A DNA stretch of 64,000 nucleotides from an uncultured Bacteroidota bacterium (GTDB taxonomy: Bacteria > Bacteroidota > Bacteroidia > JADZBD01). Under the pieces are notes generated by a model, which saw only the letters and a program-made list of their open reading frames with translations, did not search any database and had not been told where the DNA came from. Where the stretch lies: assembly GCA_937924855.1 (NCBI GenBank), contig CALEYQ010000069.1, forward strand, positions 1 to 64,000. Direction: 5' to 3'. Every line of letters begins with the position of its first letter. Positions within the stretch are counted from its first letter, which is position 1. Positions 1-8,214 of the stretch are shown here, in pieces. The position numbers were made by a program, and so were the translations under genes.

Positions 1-2
1 AA

Positions 3-914
3 ATACTTGAGATCAGTATCGATGGTGCTTACCGTAGAATTCGTGGAGAAACGGCGCTCTCGCTGGACGAATATTTTGCCATTTGCTCACATTTTCGCAT
101 TCCTCCCGACAGCCTGTACGCCTCCGGAAACGGTTCCGTTACTTTTAACTACTCGCCCCTGGTTGGTTCGCCGGCCAATTTCGTGGAATATTTTGAGCGC
201 CTTATCACCGACATGACCCGGATTGTTCAGATTCCCGATCATAAGTTTGTATTTACAGCCGAAGATATTCCCATCTTTCATTATTTCAATTACCCAACCC
301 TGAGTGCTTTTAAATTGTATTTCTGGCAACGCTCCATTCTCAATTTTCCGGAATTTGCCGATACAAAATTCGATCCGGATGAAATATCCCCCGAATTAAA
401 AAAACTTTCCTATAAGACCTATCAATTATATAATAAGATCAACGGCACCGAAATCTGGAGCGAAAAAACCATAACGGGCCTTTTAAATCAATTGCATTAC
501 TCCTACGAAACGGGAGCTTTCCGCAATAAAAATGATTTTCATGCCGTGGTCAATGAGGTTGAAGAGATGATTCAATACCTCCACAAGGCCAGTGAAAAGA
601 GCCATAAATTCGACATCAAATCAAGTACCGTTGAGCCCCTGGGCGGCTTTCACCTTCAGCAACTGGAGCTCATGATAGGCATCAACACCATCATGGTGCA
701 CCTGGGAGAAGAAAGGGCACTGTACCTGGTTTTCAATTCCCTGAATACCATTATGACCACCCATAAGTTTTTCTGCAACGAAACCGAAAACTGGCTGGGA
801 ACCATGATGAAAAAGGCCGTCCCCATTTCAGGCACGGCCGAAAAACAACGGAACATTTTCTTTCGGAATATGTATGAGCGAATTGAATTACTGCGTGCGA
901 AAGTCCCCCTCTGA
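3..914 (+). CDS. HTH (BetR/XRE-like) regulator of the Bacteroidota type, 5'-truncated
   Basis: The reading frame is open from the first bases of the window to a TGA at 912-914, so the N-terminus lies outside. The visible start contains AYRRIRGETALSLDE, the recognition-helix region of a Bacteroidota family of about 300 residues with an N-terminal helix-turn-helix and a long alpha-helical C-terminal part of unknown role. An internal ATG at 183 would discard the HTH and is not the true start. The tail overlaps the next gene. Function as a DNA-binding regulator is inferred from the HTH only; no target or ligand can be read from the sequence. Confidence 0.7.
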   Translation: MLEISIDGAYRRIRGETALSLDEYFAICSHFRIPPDSLYASGNGSVTFNYSPLVGSPANFVEYFERLITDMTRIVQIPDHKFVFTAEDIPIFHYFNYPTLSAFKLYFWQRSILNFPEFADTKFDPDEISPELKKLSYKTYQLYNKINGTEIWSEKTITGLLNQLHYSYETGAFRNKNDFHAVVNEVEEMIQYLHKASEKSHKFDIKSSTVEPLGGFHLQQLELMIGINTIMVHLGEERALYLVFNSLNTIMTTHKFFCNETENWLGTMMKKAVPISGTAEKQRNIFFRNMYERIELLRAKVPL

Positions 915-1692
915 TATTCTCCCTCCCGACACCCTCGGGGAATTTCTGGATCACAAATACGACAAACTGAACCCCGGCTCCTTCATGGATTCGGATCCCA
1001 TTCAGATTCCCAAATTATTTTCTTTAAAACAGGATATTGAAATTGCTGCTTTTATCACCTCACTTATTGCATGGGGCAGGCGGGAAACCATCATAAAAAA
1101 CGCCAAACGCTTTCTCGAAATGACAGATATGGATCCCTACCGTTTCATATCAGAATTCACTCCTGGCGATTTAAAACCCTTCCGGAAATTTGTGCACCGC
1201 ACCCTCAACGGAAACGATGCCTGCTATTTATTGTCCAGACTCCAGGAAATATATAGCCAACACAAGTCCCTTGAAAAAGCATTTTTCGGAAAGTTTGAAC
1301 CGGAAGAGGATGCAATCAAAAACGGAATTACTGCTTTTCGTGCAAATTTCCTGCAGGGAAAAGGTGCAGCCCGTTTCGGAAGGCATCTTGGAAATCCCGA
1401 AAAAAAATCTTCCTGTAAAAGGATGAATATGTTTCTGCGCTGGATGGTGCGTAAAGATGACAAAGGAATTGATTTCGGACTTTGGAGCAACAGGCTTATC
1501 CCCCATCTCATTTGCCCACTTGATGTGCACACAGGAAACTCAGCCAGAATGCTGAGCTTGTTGCACAGGAAACAAAACGACTGGCAGGCAGCGGAAGAGC
1601 TAACCGGAAATTTAAGACGATTTGACCCCGCAGATCCCGTTAAATACGATTTGGTTTTATACTACGAAGGAGCCCGTGGAGGCTGGGATTAA
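874..1692 (+). CDS. TIGR02757 (DUF2400) family protein
   Basis: A 272-residue protein with the family's N-terminal SDPIQIPKLFS and AFITSLIAWGRRETI signatures and the C-terminal PLDVHTG and RRFDPADPVKYD blocks. The family is widespread in Bacteroidota and some Proteobacteria and has no assigned reaction; the PLDVHTG region recalls the helix-hairpin-helix end of DNA glycosylases, but that link is only an impression. The ATG at 874 lies 41 bp inside the previous gene; the GTG at 895 is an alternative start that fits the family N-terminus about as well. Its stop shares the palindrome TTAA with the convergent gene downstream. Confidence 0.85.
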   Translation: MSELNYCVRKSPSDILPPDTLGEFLDHKYDKLNPGSFMDSDPIQIPKLFSLKQDIEIAAFITSLIAWGRRETIIKNAKRFLEMTDMDPYRFISEFTPGDLKPFRKFVHRTLNGNDACYLLSRLQEIYSQHKSLEKAFFGKFEPEEDAIKNGITAFRANFLQGKGAARFGRHLGNPEKKSSCKRMNMFLRWMVRKDDKGIDFGLWSNRLIPHLICPLDVHTGNSARMLSLLHRKQNDWQAAEELTGNLRRFDPADPVKYDLVLYYEGARGGWD

Positions 1693-2678
1693 TCGTCGTG
1701 CCCGTGAATTTCTTTGATGGGTTTGTTTTGCCAGAGGGCATCAAGCTTTTCCCTTTCCTTTTTTATGGAGTCGGCATAACCTTTTGTCCCGAATTTGGAA
1801 ATATCGGGTTGTCCGGCATTTACCCATGCTGTGTACCAGAAAGAGCCTACCATTTCAATGGCCTTGCGCATCCTCCGCTCCACCATTCCGTTCATCAGGT
1901 TATTATAAGCTGCTGAATATTCTTTGGAATACACCTTTACGGTGGTATTTCCCCTTTCTTCAAAAGAATATTTTTTATCGCCCGGAAATTCAAGCGACAA
2001 TTTTTTTTCAAAGCCCAATACCGTATCTACCGCCATAAAACTTTCCTTAACCATATTCCAGGCGGCATCGAGGGGCTTTTCAATGTACCGGGCCCTTCCG
2101 GTAAAATAATCGTAGTTATCGGCGAACAATTCCGGCAGGCGCGATTCCCAAAACGCATGTATTCCTTTCTGGTTGGTAAGCTGACCGTTATAATTTTTGG
2201 TGGTGTGCAGGGGAACATGGGCATCAGCTATATAATGTCCGATATCTGCCGCATAATGGAGAATAAGATCCTCATCGGCTTTTTTAAAGGCTTCGGTAAG
2301 CCGGTAAAGCATTCTTTCAATCCACCAGGGAACTATGCCGTGGGCCATCAGGCTATCCTCGGTATATTTTTCAACTGCTTTTTTCCAGGTTTTGGGAATT
2401 GAGTCAAAAGGACTCGCACCGTAACGGTCAAGGTCGATATAATGCCTGGGCGCCTCATCTCTTGTGGCATACCTGCGTTTGTCGGGATCAACGCTGTGTT
2501 CGGTGAGGTAATCAATATGCGTTTTAAAAAAGGGGATCATGGAGGGAGGCAGGGTAAAAACCGCCATCCGGTTTATTTTTTTATGTCCGTAGAAGCCCCA
2601 ACTCAAGCCCTGTGGATTTTCCACCGGAAAAAAAATCAAGAATCCAAGTAACAAAAAGAAAAGGCGGGAAACTCTCAC
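1689..2678 (-). CDS. Secreted zinc-dependent phospholipase C / S1-P1 nuclease-fold protein
   Basis: A 329-residue protein with a hydrophobic signal peptide (about residues 1-25) followed by W27 and H32, the spacing of the N-terminal Trp and His zinc ligands in P1 nuclease and phospholipase C. Further candidate ligands are the Asp/His in DEAPRHYIDLD, the three-ligand segment HYAADIGHYIADAHVPLH and the His/Glu of HAFWESRLPE, so the trinuclear zinc site looks complete. It should act outside the cytoplasmic membrane on phosphodiesters; whether the substrate is lipid or nucleic acid cannot be told. The start is GTG, placed only 4 nt after a TAATTTTG promoter element. Confidence 0.85.
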   Translation of the reverse strand: MRVSRLFFLLLGFLIFFPVENPQGLSWGFYGHKKINRMAVFTLPPSMIPFFKTHIDYLTEHSVDPDKRRYATRDEAPRHYIDLDRYGASPFDSIPKTWKKAVEKYTEDSLMAHGIVPWWIERMLYRLTEAFKKADEDLILHYAADIGHYIADAHVPLHTTKNYNGQLTNQKGIHAFWESRLPELFADNYDYFTGRARYIEKPLDAAWNMVKESFMAVDTVLGFEKKLSLEFPGDKKYSFEERGNTTVKVYSKEYSAAYNNLMNGMVERRMRKAIEMVGSFWYTAWVNAGQPDISKFGTKGYADSIKKEREKLDALWQNKPIKEIHGHDD

Positions 2679-2682
2679 GGTT

Positions 2683-2690
2683 CAAAATTA
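2683..2690 (-). promoter_or_regulatory. TAnnTTTG -7 element for the zinc phospholipase gene
   Basis: TAATTTTG read on the minus strand, 4 nt before the GTG start at 2678. It matches the Bacteroidota -7 consensus exactly. No convincing -33 TTG is visible. The spacing implies a leaderless or nearly leaderless mRNA. Confidence 0.5.
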
Positions 2691-2803
2691 GAAAAGAAAT
2701 AGTAATCGGCCCTTAGGGAAATGACAAACATCAGGGTTTTATCAACCTTAATCATACCCCTGAGGAAGCAGCCGGAATAGTTTTACAAAAAAAAATACCA
2801 TTT

Positions 2804-2998
2804 ATGTCACCCATCGAAAGAAAACAAACATTCCACAAGGCTATCGGAACATTCTTGTTCTGCGCAGGAATCATTTACACATCAGCCCTCACCTATTCCA
2901 TCGTAACCGGAGCCACCTTTGCAGCCACGCTGCTGGCCTGTGCCATGGCAGGGATAGGGGTTTTGTCTGCCTGGATGATAAAAACATCCCGGTTCTGA
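2804..2998 (+). CDS. Small membrane protein, first of a tandem pair
   Basis: A 64-residue protein with a charged N-terminus (MSPIERKQTFHKA) and two predicted membrane helices (about residues 14-32 and 38-58). It shares the N-terminal MSPxERKxTFxKA pattern and the two-helix layout with the 67-residue protein at 3081, so the two are tandem paralogues. The family is not recognised. It is a stand-alone gene between divergent neighbours. A weak promoter-like TAGTTTTA lies at 2778-2785, and a short hairpin with a T run follows the gene. Confidence 0.65.
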   Translation: MSPIERKQTFHKAIGTFLFCAGIIYTSALTYSIVTGATFAATLLACAMAGIGVLSAWMIKTSRF

Positions 2999-3020
2999 TT
3001 TTCTTTCTTTTCTCTAAATC

Positions 3021-3039
3021 ATGACGGGCGTCATTTTTT
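3021..3039 (+). terminator. Possible weak intrinsic terminator between the tandem small genes
   Basis: ATGAC-GGGC-GTCAT forms a 5-bp stem with a 4-nt loop and is followed directly by six T residues. It would separate transcription of the two paralogues. The stem is short, so confidence is low. Confidence 0.35.
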
Positions 3040-3080
3040 CCGGCTTACCGAAATGGTAACTTACAACAAAACCAAACGCC

Positions 3081-3284
3081 ATGTCACCAAAAGAAAGAAA
3101 AAGAACATTTTTGAAAGCAGCCTCATTTTATGCGGTTGGTGTGGGAGTAGTGTTTTTATCGGTTTTGGCGTATAGTATTTCAACCGAAGCATTATTTCCT
3201 GCAGCGATGGTTGGAGTGGCAACAGTAGCAATTGCCCTCACCATTGGAGTTGTAATCGCCAAAAAAAGGCATAAAAGGGCATGA
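3081..3284 (+). CDS. Small membrane protein, second of a tandem pair
   Basis: A 67-residue protein beginning MSPKERKRTFLKA, with two predicted membrane helices (about residues 14-32 and 38-60) and a basic C-terminus (KKRHKRA). It is the paralogue of the 64-residue protein just upstream; conservation is strongest at the charged N-terminus and around YSI-T in the loop between helices. It ends 6 bp before the convergent pfkA stop. Function unknown; the preserved start, length and topology in both copies argue for real genes rather than chance reading frames. Confidence 0.65.
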   Translation: MSPKERKRTFLKAASFYAVGVGVVFLSVLAYSISTEALFPAAMVGVATVAIALTIGVVIAKKRHKRA

Positions 3285-3290
3285 TTTCAC

Positions 3291-4277
3291 CTAAACCATA
3301 TGCCCAAGGGTCCGGGCTAATTCCACAAGTTCAGGATTCAGGGCATGTGGTTTATTTAATGCATCGGAGAAAGGGATGGAACCGATTTTTCCGTTCCGGT
3401 AATTTACCATTTGCCCACCTTTCCCCTTTGCCAAAAGGTTCATGGCCTTAACTCCAAAACCTGCGGCCAGAATACGGTCGAAGCAGGAGGGCGTTCCTCC
3501 CCGCTGAATATAACCCAGAATAGAAACCCCCGGATTAAAAGCCGGGATTTTCTTTTTCATTAAGAGCCGGATTTCATTGGCTCTCCCCGCATCGTCCCCT
3601 TCCGCGACCAACACCAGCAAGGGCCTTCTGTTTCCGGCAATATTTTCTTTGATTTTTTTCTCAAGCGTTTTCAGGTTGGTTTTGGTTTCGGGAACCAGAA
3701 TTACTTCCGCCCCGGAGGCAATTCCTGCATACAGGGCTATATGCCCGGCATCACGGCCCATTACTTCCACAAAAAACACCCTGCGGTGGGAAGTTGCCGA
3801 AACAGAAATTTTGTCCAGGGCCTCTACAGCATTGTTCAGTGCGGTATCAAAACCCAGTGTATAATCGGTGCCATCCACATCATTGTCGATGGTCTTGGGA
3901 ATGCCAATCACAGGAAATCCGGTTTCACTAAAAAAGGTTTTTGCACCCTGAAGCGAACCATTCCCGCCAATTACAATGAGTCCCTGAATCCCCGCCTCCT
4001 TTAAATTTTTAAGGGCCAGAGTCCTGAATTTCTTCTTATAGAAATTGGCCGACCGGCTGCTTCCCAGAAATGTGCCTCCATGGGCCAGATGAGAATCGGC
4101 AAACTCGGGAACCAGCCGCTCAAACTTTTTCTCTAATATTCCATCGTATCCTTCCCTGATTCCGGTCAGTGTTTTGCCTGAATTACGAGCCCAACGGGTC
4201 ATGGCCCTAATGCAGGCATTTATTCCGGGTGCATCGCCCCCCGAGGTAAGAATTCCAATTTTCCGGATTTCATTCAT
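3291..4277 (-). CDS. pfkA: 6-phosphofructokinase with a mixed ATP/PPi signature
   Basis: A 328-residue PFK-A family enzyme that phosphorylates fructose 6-phosphate in glycolysis. Visible motifs are the nucleotide loop TSGGDAPG (11-18), GGNGS (104-108), PKTIDND (127-133, catalytic Asp131), the substrate-binding VEVMGR, and GYIQRGG. Two positions are unusual against ATP-dependent bacterial enzymes: Asn106 replaces the metal-coordinating Asp of GGDGS, and Lys128 replaces the Gly of PGTIDND. Lys at that site is typical of pyrophosphate-dependent enzymes, while Gly107 is the ATP-type residue. Phosphoryl donor is therefore uncertain. Monocistronic, convergent with the small membrane gene. Confidence 0.9.
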   Translation of the reverse strand: MNEIRKIGILTSGGDAPGINACIRAMTRWARNSGKTLTGIREGYDGILEKKFERLVPEFADSHLAHGGTFLGSSRSANFYKKKFRTLALKNLKEAGIQGLIVIGGNGSLQGAKTFFSETGFPVIGIPKTIDNDVDGTDYTLGFDTALNNAVEALDKISVSATSHRRVFFVEVMGRDAGHIALYAGIASGAEVILVPETKTNLKTLEKKIKENIAGNRRPLLVLVAEGDDAGRANEIRLLMKKKIPAFNPGVSILGYIQRGGTPSCFDRILAAGFGVKAMNLLAKGKGGQMVNYRNGKIGSIPFSDALNKPHALNPELVELARTLGHMV

Positions 4278-4341
4278 AATTTCTACTCGCGAAGTTCATT
4301 TCTAAATTTACGATGATTATCTTTACAAAAAACAATCCTGT

Positions 4342-5244
4342 ATGATTAAACTCAACGCAAAAAAAATTCTGGTACCGGTCGATTTTTCGGAAAATGCCCT
4401 CCATGCTCTTGAACACGCCGCCTTTCTGGCCAGTCTTCACAAGGGTGAAATAATTTTATCCCATATAATTCACAGTTACGGCGAAAGCCACGGCATTCTC
4501 GGAACCACCCCTGAAATAAAAAAACTGAGCGGGGCAACCGGAAAAATCATTGAAAAGAAAATGCGGGAAATCGGACTTTCCATTCGCAAAAAATACGGAG
4601 TTAAAACCGAAACGGTGATTTCAACGGGTGGTATTGCCACTGAAATTGTCACCATTGCCGAAACTGAAAAAGCGGGACTCATTGTTATGGGAACCCATGG
4701 ATATTCCGCCGTGGAAGAATTTTTACTGGGTAGTAATGCCCTGAGTGTTTTGAACAAAAGCAGTTGTCCGGTGATGACCATACGGAAAAACTCTAACCAC
4801 CTGTACAAGCGAATCGTTCTTCCGATTGATTTATCGGAACACAGCCGACAAAAAGTGAATTTATCCTTCCAGCTTGCCGACCGCTACGGCGCCAATATTT
4901 ATGTGCTGGGCATTTTGGGCCGTGGGGAGAATGACCAAAAAGGCAAAATGGAAACCATCCTCAGGCAAATTGAAAAAGCAGCGAAAAATTTCAAAGCCAA
5001 TGTAAAGACCGAGCTGGTTGAGAAATCCAAAAACCGCTCCTATTCTACGGTTCAATACTGTAAAAAAGTAAAAGGCGACCTGATCGTAATTATGTCGGAT
5101 CAGGAAACTGAATTTTCCGGACTGCTTCTCGGACCCTACGCCCATCAGGTAATTAATCATGCCCCGGTACCTGTGCTTTGTATTAAGCCCGAAGAAAATT
5201 CAAAACTTCTTTCCTGGACCAGCGCGGGAACTTTTTCCCAATAA
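4342..5244 (+). CDS. Tandem-domain universal stress protein (UspA family)
   Basis: A 300-residue protein made of two Usp domains (about 1-150 and 153-285). The first carries the ATP-binding G-2x-G-9x-G-S motif in GTHGYSAVEEFLLGS; the second is degenerate at the same place (SDQETEFSGLLLGPYA) and probably does not bind ATP. Both have the domain-opening pattern valine-proline-hydrophobic-aspartate (LVPVDFS, VLPIDLS). Cytosolic. A near-consensus TATCTTTA at 4318-4325 lies 16 nt upstream. The gene is followed after 3 bp by paaD, suggesting co-transcription. Confidence 0.9.
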   Translation: MIKLNAKKILVPVDFSENALHALEHAAFLASLHKGEIILSHIIHSYGESHGILGTTPEIKKLSGATGKIIEKKMREIGLSIRKKYGVKTETVISTGGIATEIVTIAETEKAGLIVMGTHGYSAVEEFLLGSNALSVLNKSSCPVMTIRKNSNHLYKRIVLPIDLSEHSRQKVNLSFQLADRYGANIYVLGILGRGENDQKGKMETILRQIEKAAKNFKANVKTELVEKSKNRSYSTVQYCKKVKGDLIVIMSDQETEFSGLLLGPYAHQVINHAPVPVLCIKPEENSKLLSWTSAGTFSQ

Positions 5245-5247
5245 GTC

Positions 5248-5730
5248 ATGAAAACGGAAGCACTCAGAGAACTCCTCGGAAAATTACCTGACCCGGAAAT
5301 TCCCGTAATTACTATTGAGGAGCTGGGTATTCTGAGAGAAGTCAGTGCCGACAAGGATGGCGTCCTTGTAAAAATCACGCCCACCTACAGCGGGTGCCCT
5401 GCGATGAAGCAAATTGAAGATGATATCGGAACAATGCTCCGCGAGGCCGGGGTACATAATTTCAAAGTTGAAATGGTGTACGACCCGCCCTGGACCACCG
5501 ACTGGATAAGCGAAAGTGCTAAAGAAAAGCTGCGGGAATATGGCATTGCCCCGCCTGAGAAATCTACGCCCGACAAATCGGCCCTGAGCATTAATTCCAA
5601 AAAAATTCCTTGTCCGCGATGCAAATCGGAAAACACGGAAATGATTTCGCAGTTTGGATCAACCGCCTGCAAAGCCCTGCATCGATGCCTCGATTGCCTG
5701 GAGCCTTTCGATTATTTTAAATGTCTTTAA
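5248..5730 (+). CDS. paaD: PaaD-like (MIP18 family) protein, orphan of the paa operon
   Basis: A 160-residue protein matching PaaD/PaaJ of the phenylacetyl-CoA epoxidase system: an N-terminal MIP18 domain with DPEIP (15-19) and YSGCPAM (Cys50), a PPWTTDW segment, and a C-terminal metal-site region with C122xxC125, C141, C147xxC150 and C159. PaaD is thought to help mature a metal centre. The usual partners paaA, paaB, paaC and paaE are not next to it or anywhere in the window; it sits 3 bp after a universal stress protein. It may act in iron-sulfur assembly more generally. Its stop codon overlaps that of the convergent gene in the palindrome TTAA. Confidence 0.8.
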   Translation: MKTEALRELLGKLPDPEIPVITIEELGILREVSADKDGVLVKITPTYSGCPAMKQIEDDIGTMLREAGVHNFKVEMVYDPPWTTDWISESAKEKLREYGIAPPEKSTPDKSALSINSKKIPCPRCKSENTEMISQFGSTACKALHRCLDCLEPFDYFKCL

Positions 5731-6782
5731 AAACGGGGTGGGAACCGGAAATAAGATATTTCGCCGGCGGGGCTTTTCTTCCAAAACATAAGCTTCGCCT
5801 CCGGAAATTCTCTTATGGGTTCAGAAAAACCTTCCGGCCCGAGCAGGAATAAATACCAGGAAAGCGCCACAGCAGAAACAGCATCGCCCGAAATAACCAT
5901 ACAACCTTCTCCTTCAAAATGCATGGGTGAATGTCCCATCGGATGCACCCAGCGAAAAGAATTTCTTTTATCTCCATTGATAAAGTATTCCACCGGCGGG
6001 AAATTAAACAAGGCCTCCTCGTTTAAAACAAACTGAAATGCAGTATCGGTGGGATGAGTTTCCGGGAAAGCCGAAACCTTCCAGGGCTTTTTGTTCTCCC
6101 TGATTCCTGCTGCCCGACAAACGGATCCCACCTGAATAAAATAATTATCGATGTCGGCCGTCGCGAAATACTCTGCGGCAAGATCAACCAGAAAAGCCGG
6201 TAACAGGGCCTCAAAATCGAGAAGAAGACCGGCAGGCAGTGAAATATAATAGTTCTCAAGCGCGGAAACAGCTCCCGATTCCTTCCCTCCGGAAAGACCC
6301 GCCTCCTTCCCCTTACGCAGTTTTAATTCTGCCTTGGCAAAATCGGAAAGTGGAGTGCCCTTAAAACTCCTGATCTCCCCCGCCCTGCCCGTGGTATCGG
6401 CATTATACAATCCCTGAGACCAGGAAAAGGCCATCAATCCAGGGTTTACCGCCCCTTTAGTAAGCTCGTACCAATTCTTGGCATTTTGAAAAAGCCGGTA
6501 AAATTCCTCGGTGGGAGCCAGGGTTGTGTCGCCCAGATTTATATTCCAGGTCAGGGAATAGGGCCGTGTAACCGACAAATCAAAATAAATTGTCTCAAGG
6601 TAATTTACCAGGTGTTCAGGATTTATACTTCCCGCGGTATCAACCCAATTCAGCTTGAGGGGATAACCGGCCAGCATGGTCTGATGCACTTTTTCCCCAC
6701 TTGTGGAACCATTTTTGATTGGTGAAGAACAGGAAAACAAGAGTAGCAAACCAAAAGAAAAAACCCAGCGCCCGATTTTCAT
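5727..6782 (-). CDS. Divergent ApbE-like (FAD:protein FMN transferase fold) lipoprotein
   Basis: The ATG at 6782 gives a good lipoprotein signal, with lipobox LFSC at Cys18; a start 24 nt upstream would bury it. The body follows the ApbE layout: GAVNPG for the GAxDP region, FIQVGSVCRAAG for the flavin-site NxGGDxRxxG, WVHPMGHSP, and ISGDAVSAVALSWYLFLLG for the C-terminal metal site. Several normally invariant residues are lost: no recognisable M-G-T near the N-terminus, no K-G in the GxxKGxxxD helix, and the second Gly of GGD is missing. Flavin-transfer activity is doubtful; it may be a binding protein derived from ApbE. About 351 residues. Confidence 0.65.
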   Translation of the reverse strand: MKIGRWVFSFGLLLLFSCSSPIKNGSTSGEKVHQTMLAGYPLKLNWVDTAGSINPEHLVNYLETIYFDLSVTRPYSLTWNINLGDTTLAPTEEFYRLFQNAKNWYELTKGAVNPGLMAFSWSQGLYNADTTGRAGEIRSFKGTPLSDFAKAELKLRKGKEAGLSGGKESGAVSALENYYISLPAGLLLDFEALLPAFLVDLAAEYFATADIDNYFIQVGSVCRAAGIRENKKPWKVSAFPETHPTDTAFQFVLNEEALFNFPPVEYFINGDKRNSFRWVHPMGHSPMHFEGEGCMVISGDAVSAVALSWYLFLLGPEGFSEPIREFPEAKLMFWKKSPAGEISYFRFPPRF

Positions 6783-6784
6783 GA

Positions 6785-6792
6785 TACCTTTG
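6785..6792 (+). promoter_or_regulatory. TAnnTTTG -7 element for the T9SS Plug gene
   Basis: TACCTTTG, ending 3 nt before the first ATG (6796) and 6 nt before the second (6799). It lies just upstream of, and overlapping the leader of, the divergent ApbE-like gene whose ATG is at 6780-6782. Spacing implies a leaderless transcript. Confidence 0.55.
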
Positions 6793-6795
6793 TAG

Positions 6796-8115
6796 ATGAT
6801 GCACAAAATTAAAGGATTAATTCTATTTCTCTTCAGCCTGCTGATTCCGGCCTATGGAATTTGTCAGAAAAAAAAGAAGGAAGATTCCGGAAGCGATTAC
6901 ATTGCACCCCGTCCCCTGAGTTATGAGGATCTGACTTACGATCAAAATGTTAAAACCGTACTCTTTCATCCCGAAAACAGAGACCAGAGCCCTCCCCTGA
7001 TAAAACTGAACAGCACCGACCGCCTTCACCTGAGCTTCGATGATATGGGAGCCGGACTCCGAAGCTTCCAGTTCAAAGTAATCCATTGCGAGTATAACTG
7101 GACACCCTCGGTTTTGCTGCCGGCGGAATACCTGGATGGATTCTTCGATGAAAATGTCACCATCTTCAGCAGTTCCACCAACACCATTATTCCTTATACC
7201 CATTACGAACTGTTTTTCCCGGGAGAAAACATGCGTCCCACCAAATCGGGAAACTATTTATTGCTGGTATATGCCGACTTCGACCCCAATAAAATTATTC
7301 TAAGTCGCCGTTTCAGAATCTATGAAGAAAAAGTTTCGATAGCAGGATTTTACACCTTCAGTTCGGATGTAAAATACCGGAATCAAAAACAGGAACTTCG
7401 CTTTACGGTAGATTTTTCAGGGATAAAATCTTTCAATCCCGTGCAGGAATTTACCCTTTCCATTTACCAGAATTTCCGTCCCGACATGGCTGTGGAAAAT
7501 TGCAAACCGGGGATCATTCAGGACGGGAAAATGGTTTTTGACTTTAACGATGCCATTCCCTTTGTGGCCGGCAACGAGTTCCGGTATTTTAATACCAATC
7601 ACCTTTACCTGAAAAGCGAACGCATTGCAAAAACCGAAGTCGATAGTGCAGGTTCACGGGCATGGGTGGTTTCTGAAGGAAGCAGGAAAGGTCAGAAATA
7701 CTCATTTTACCGTGACATCAACGGCCGCTACCGGCCCGACAGAGCCGCCAGTCGCAGCCCTGAAATAGAGGCAGATTATGTTTGGGTAAATTTCACCCTT
7801 AAGCATTCCGAAGAAATTGCCGGTTCCAATGTTTATGTGGGCGGAGCCTTTAACGACTGGAAATGCAACGCCAATAACAAAATGGTTTACGATCCCGAAG
7901 AGGGCTGCTACCGCGCCCGCATTTTTCTTAAGCAGGGCTTTTACAATTATCAATATCTGGTTTTAAAAGATGGGAGCAAAGAACCCGACCCTGTGTTTTT
8001 TGAAGGCTCACTCAGCGAAACCGAAAACGAATATCTGGTATTGGTATACCACCGCCCTCCCGGACAACCCTTTGAATCATTGGTTGGGGCAAGAATAATT
8101 AATACTCTGAATTAG
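6796..8115 (+). CDS. Type IX secretion system Plug domain protein (DUF5103)
   Basis: A 439-residue exported protein with a signal peptide (hydrophobic core about residues 8-20). The N-terminal two thirds match DUF5103, the domain of Plug, which closes the SprA translocon pore on the periplasmic side in the type IX secretion system; marks include NVKTVLFHPENRDQSPPLI near the start and FQFKVIHCEYNW. The last third (from about residue 330, VGGAFNDWKCNANNKM) resembles a glycogen/starch-binding beta-sandwich and is part of the known family layout. Tandem ATG codons at 6796 and 6799; either could start on a leaderless transcript. Monocistronic. Confidence 0.85.
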   Translation: MMHKIKGLILFLFSLLIPAYGICQKKKKEDSGSDYIAPRPLSYEDLTYDQNVKTVLFHPENRDQSPPLIKLNSTDRLHLSFDDMGAGLRSFQFKVIHCEYNWTPSVLLPAEYLDGFFDENVTIFSSSTNTIIPYTHYELFFPGENMRPTKSGNYLLLVYADFDPNKIILSRRFRIYEEKVSIAGFYTFSSDVKYRNQKQELRFTVDFSGIKSFNPVQEFTLSIYQNFRPDMAVENCKPGIIQDGKMVFDFNDAIPFVAGNEFRYFNTNHLYLKSERIAKTEVDSAGSRAWVVSEGSRKGQKYSFYRDINGRYRPDRAASRSPEIEADYVWVNFTLKHSEEIAGSNVYVGGAFNDWKCNANNKMVYDPEEGCYRARIFLKQGFYNYQYLVLKDGSKEPDPVFFEGSLSETENEYLVLVYHRPPGQPFESLVGARIINTLN

Positions 8116-8202
8116 AGCTATTTATATTTTAGATTAATTGTTTTTATTTTTGCCGGAAGCAACCAAAGTGTCAGGTGCTCAGTCATATTTTTAAATTGGT
8201 TT

Positions 8203-8210
8203 TATTTTTG
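8203..8210 (+). promoter_or_regulatory. TAnnTTTG -7 element for apaG
   Basis: TATTTTTG ends 4 nt before the ATG at 8215 (another, out-of-frame ATG is at 8211). Exact match to the Bacteroidota -7 consensus in an AT-rich 99-bp spacer. Confidence 0.5.
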
Positions 8211-8214
8211 ATGC

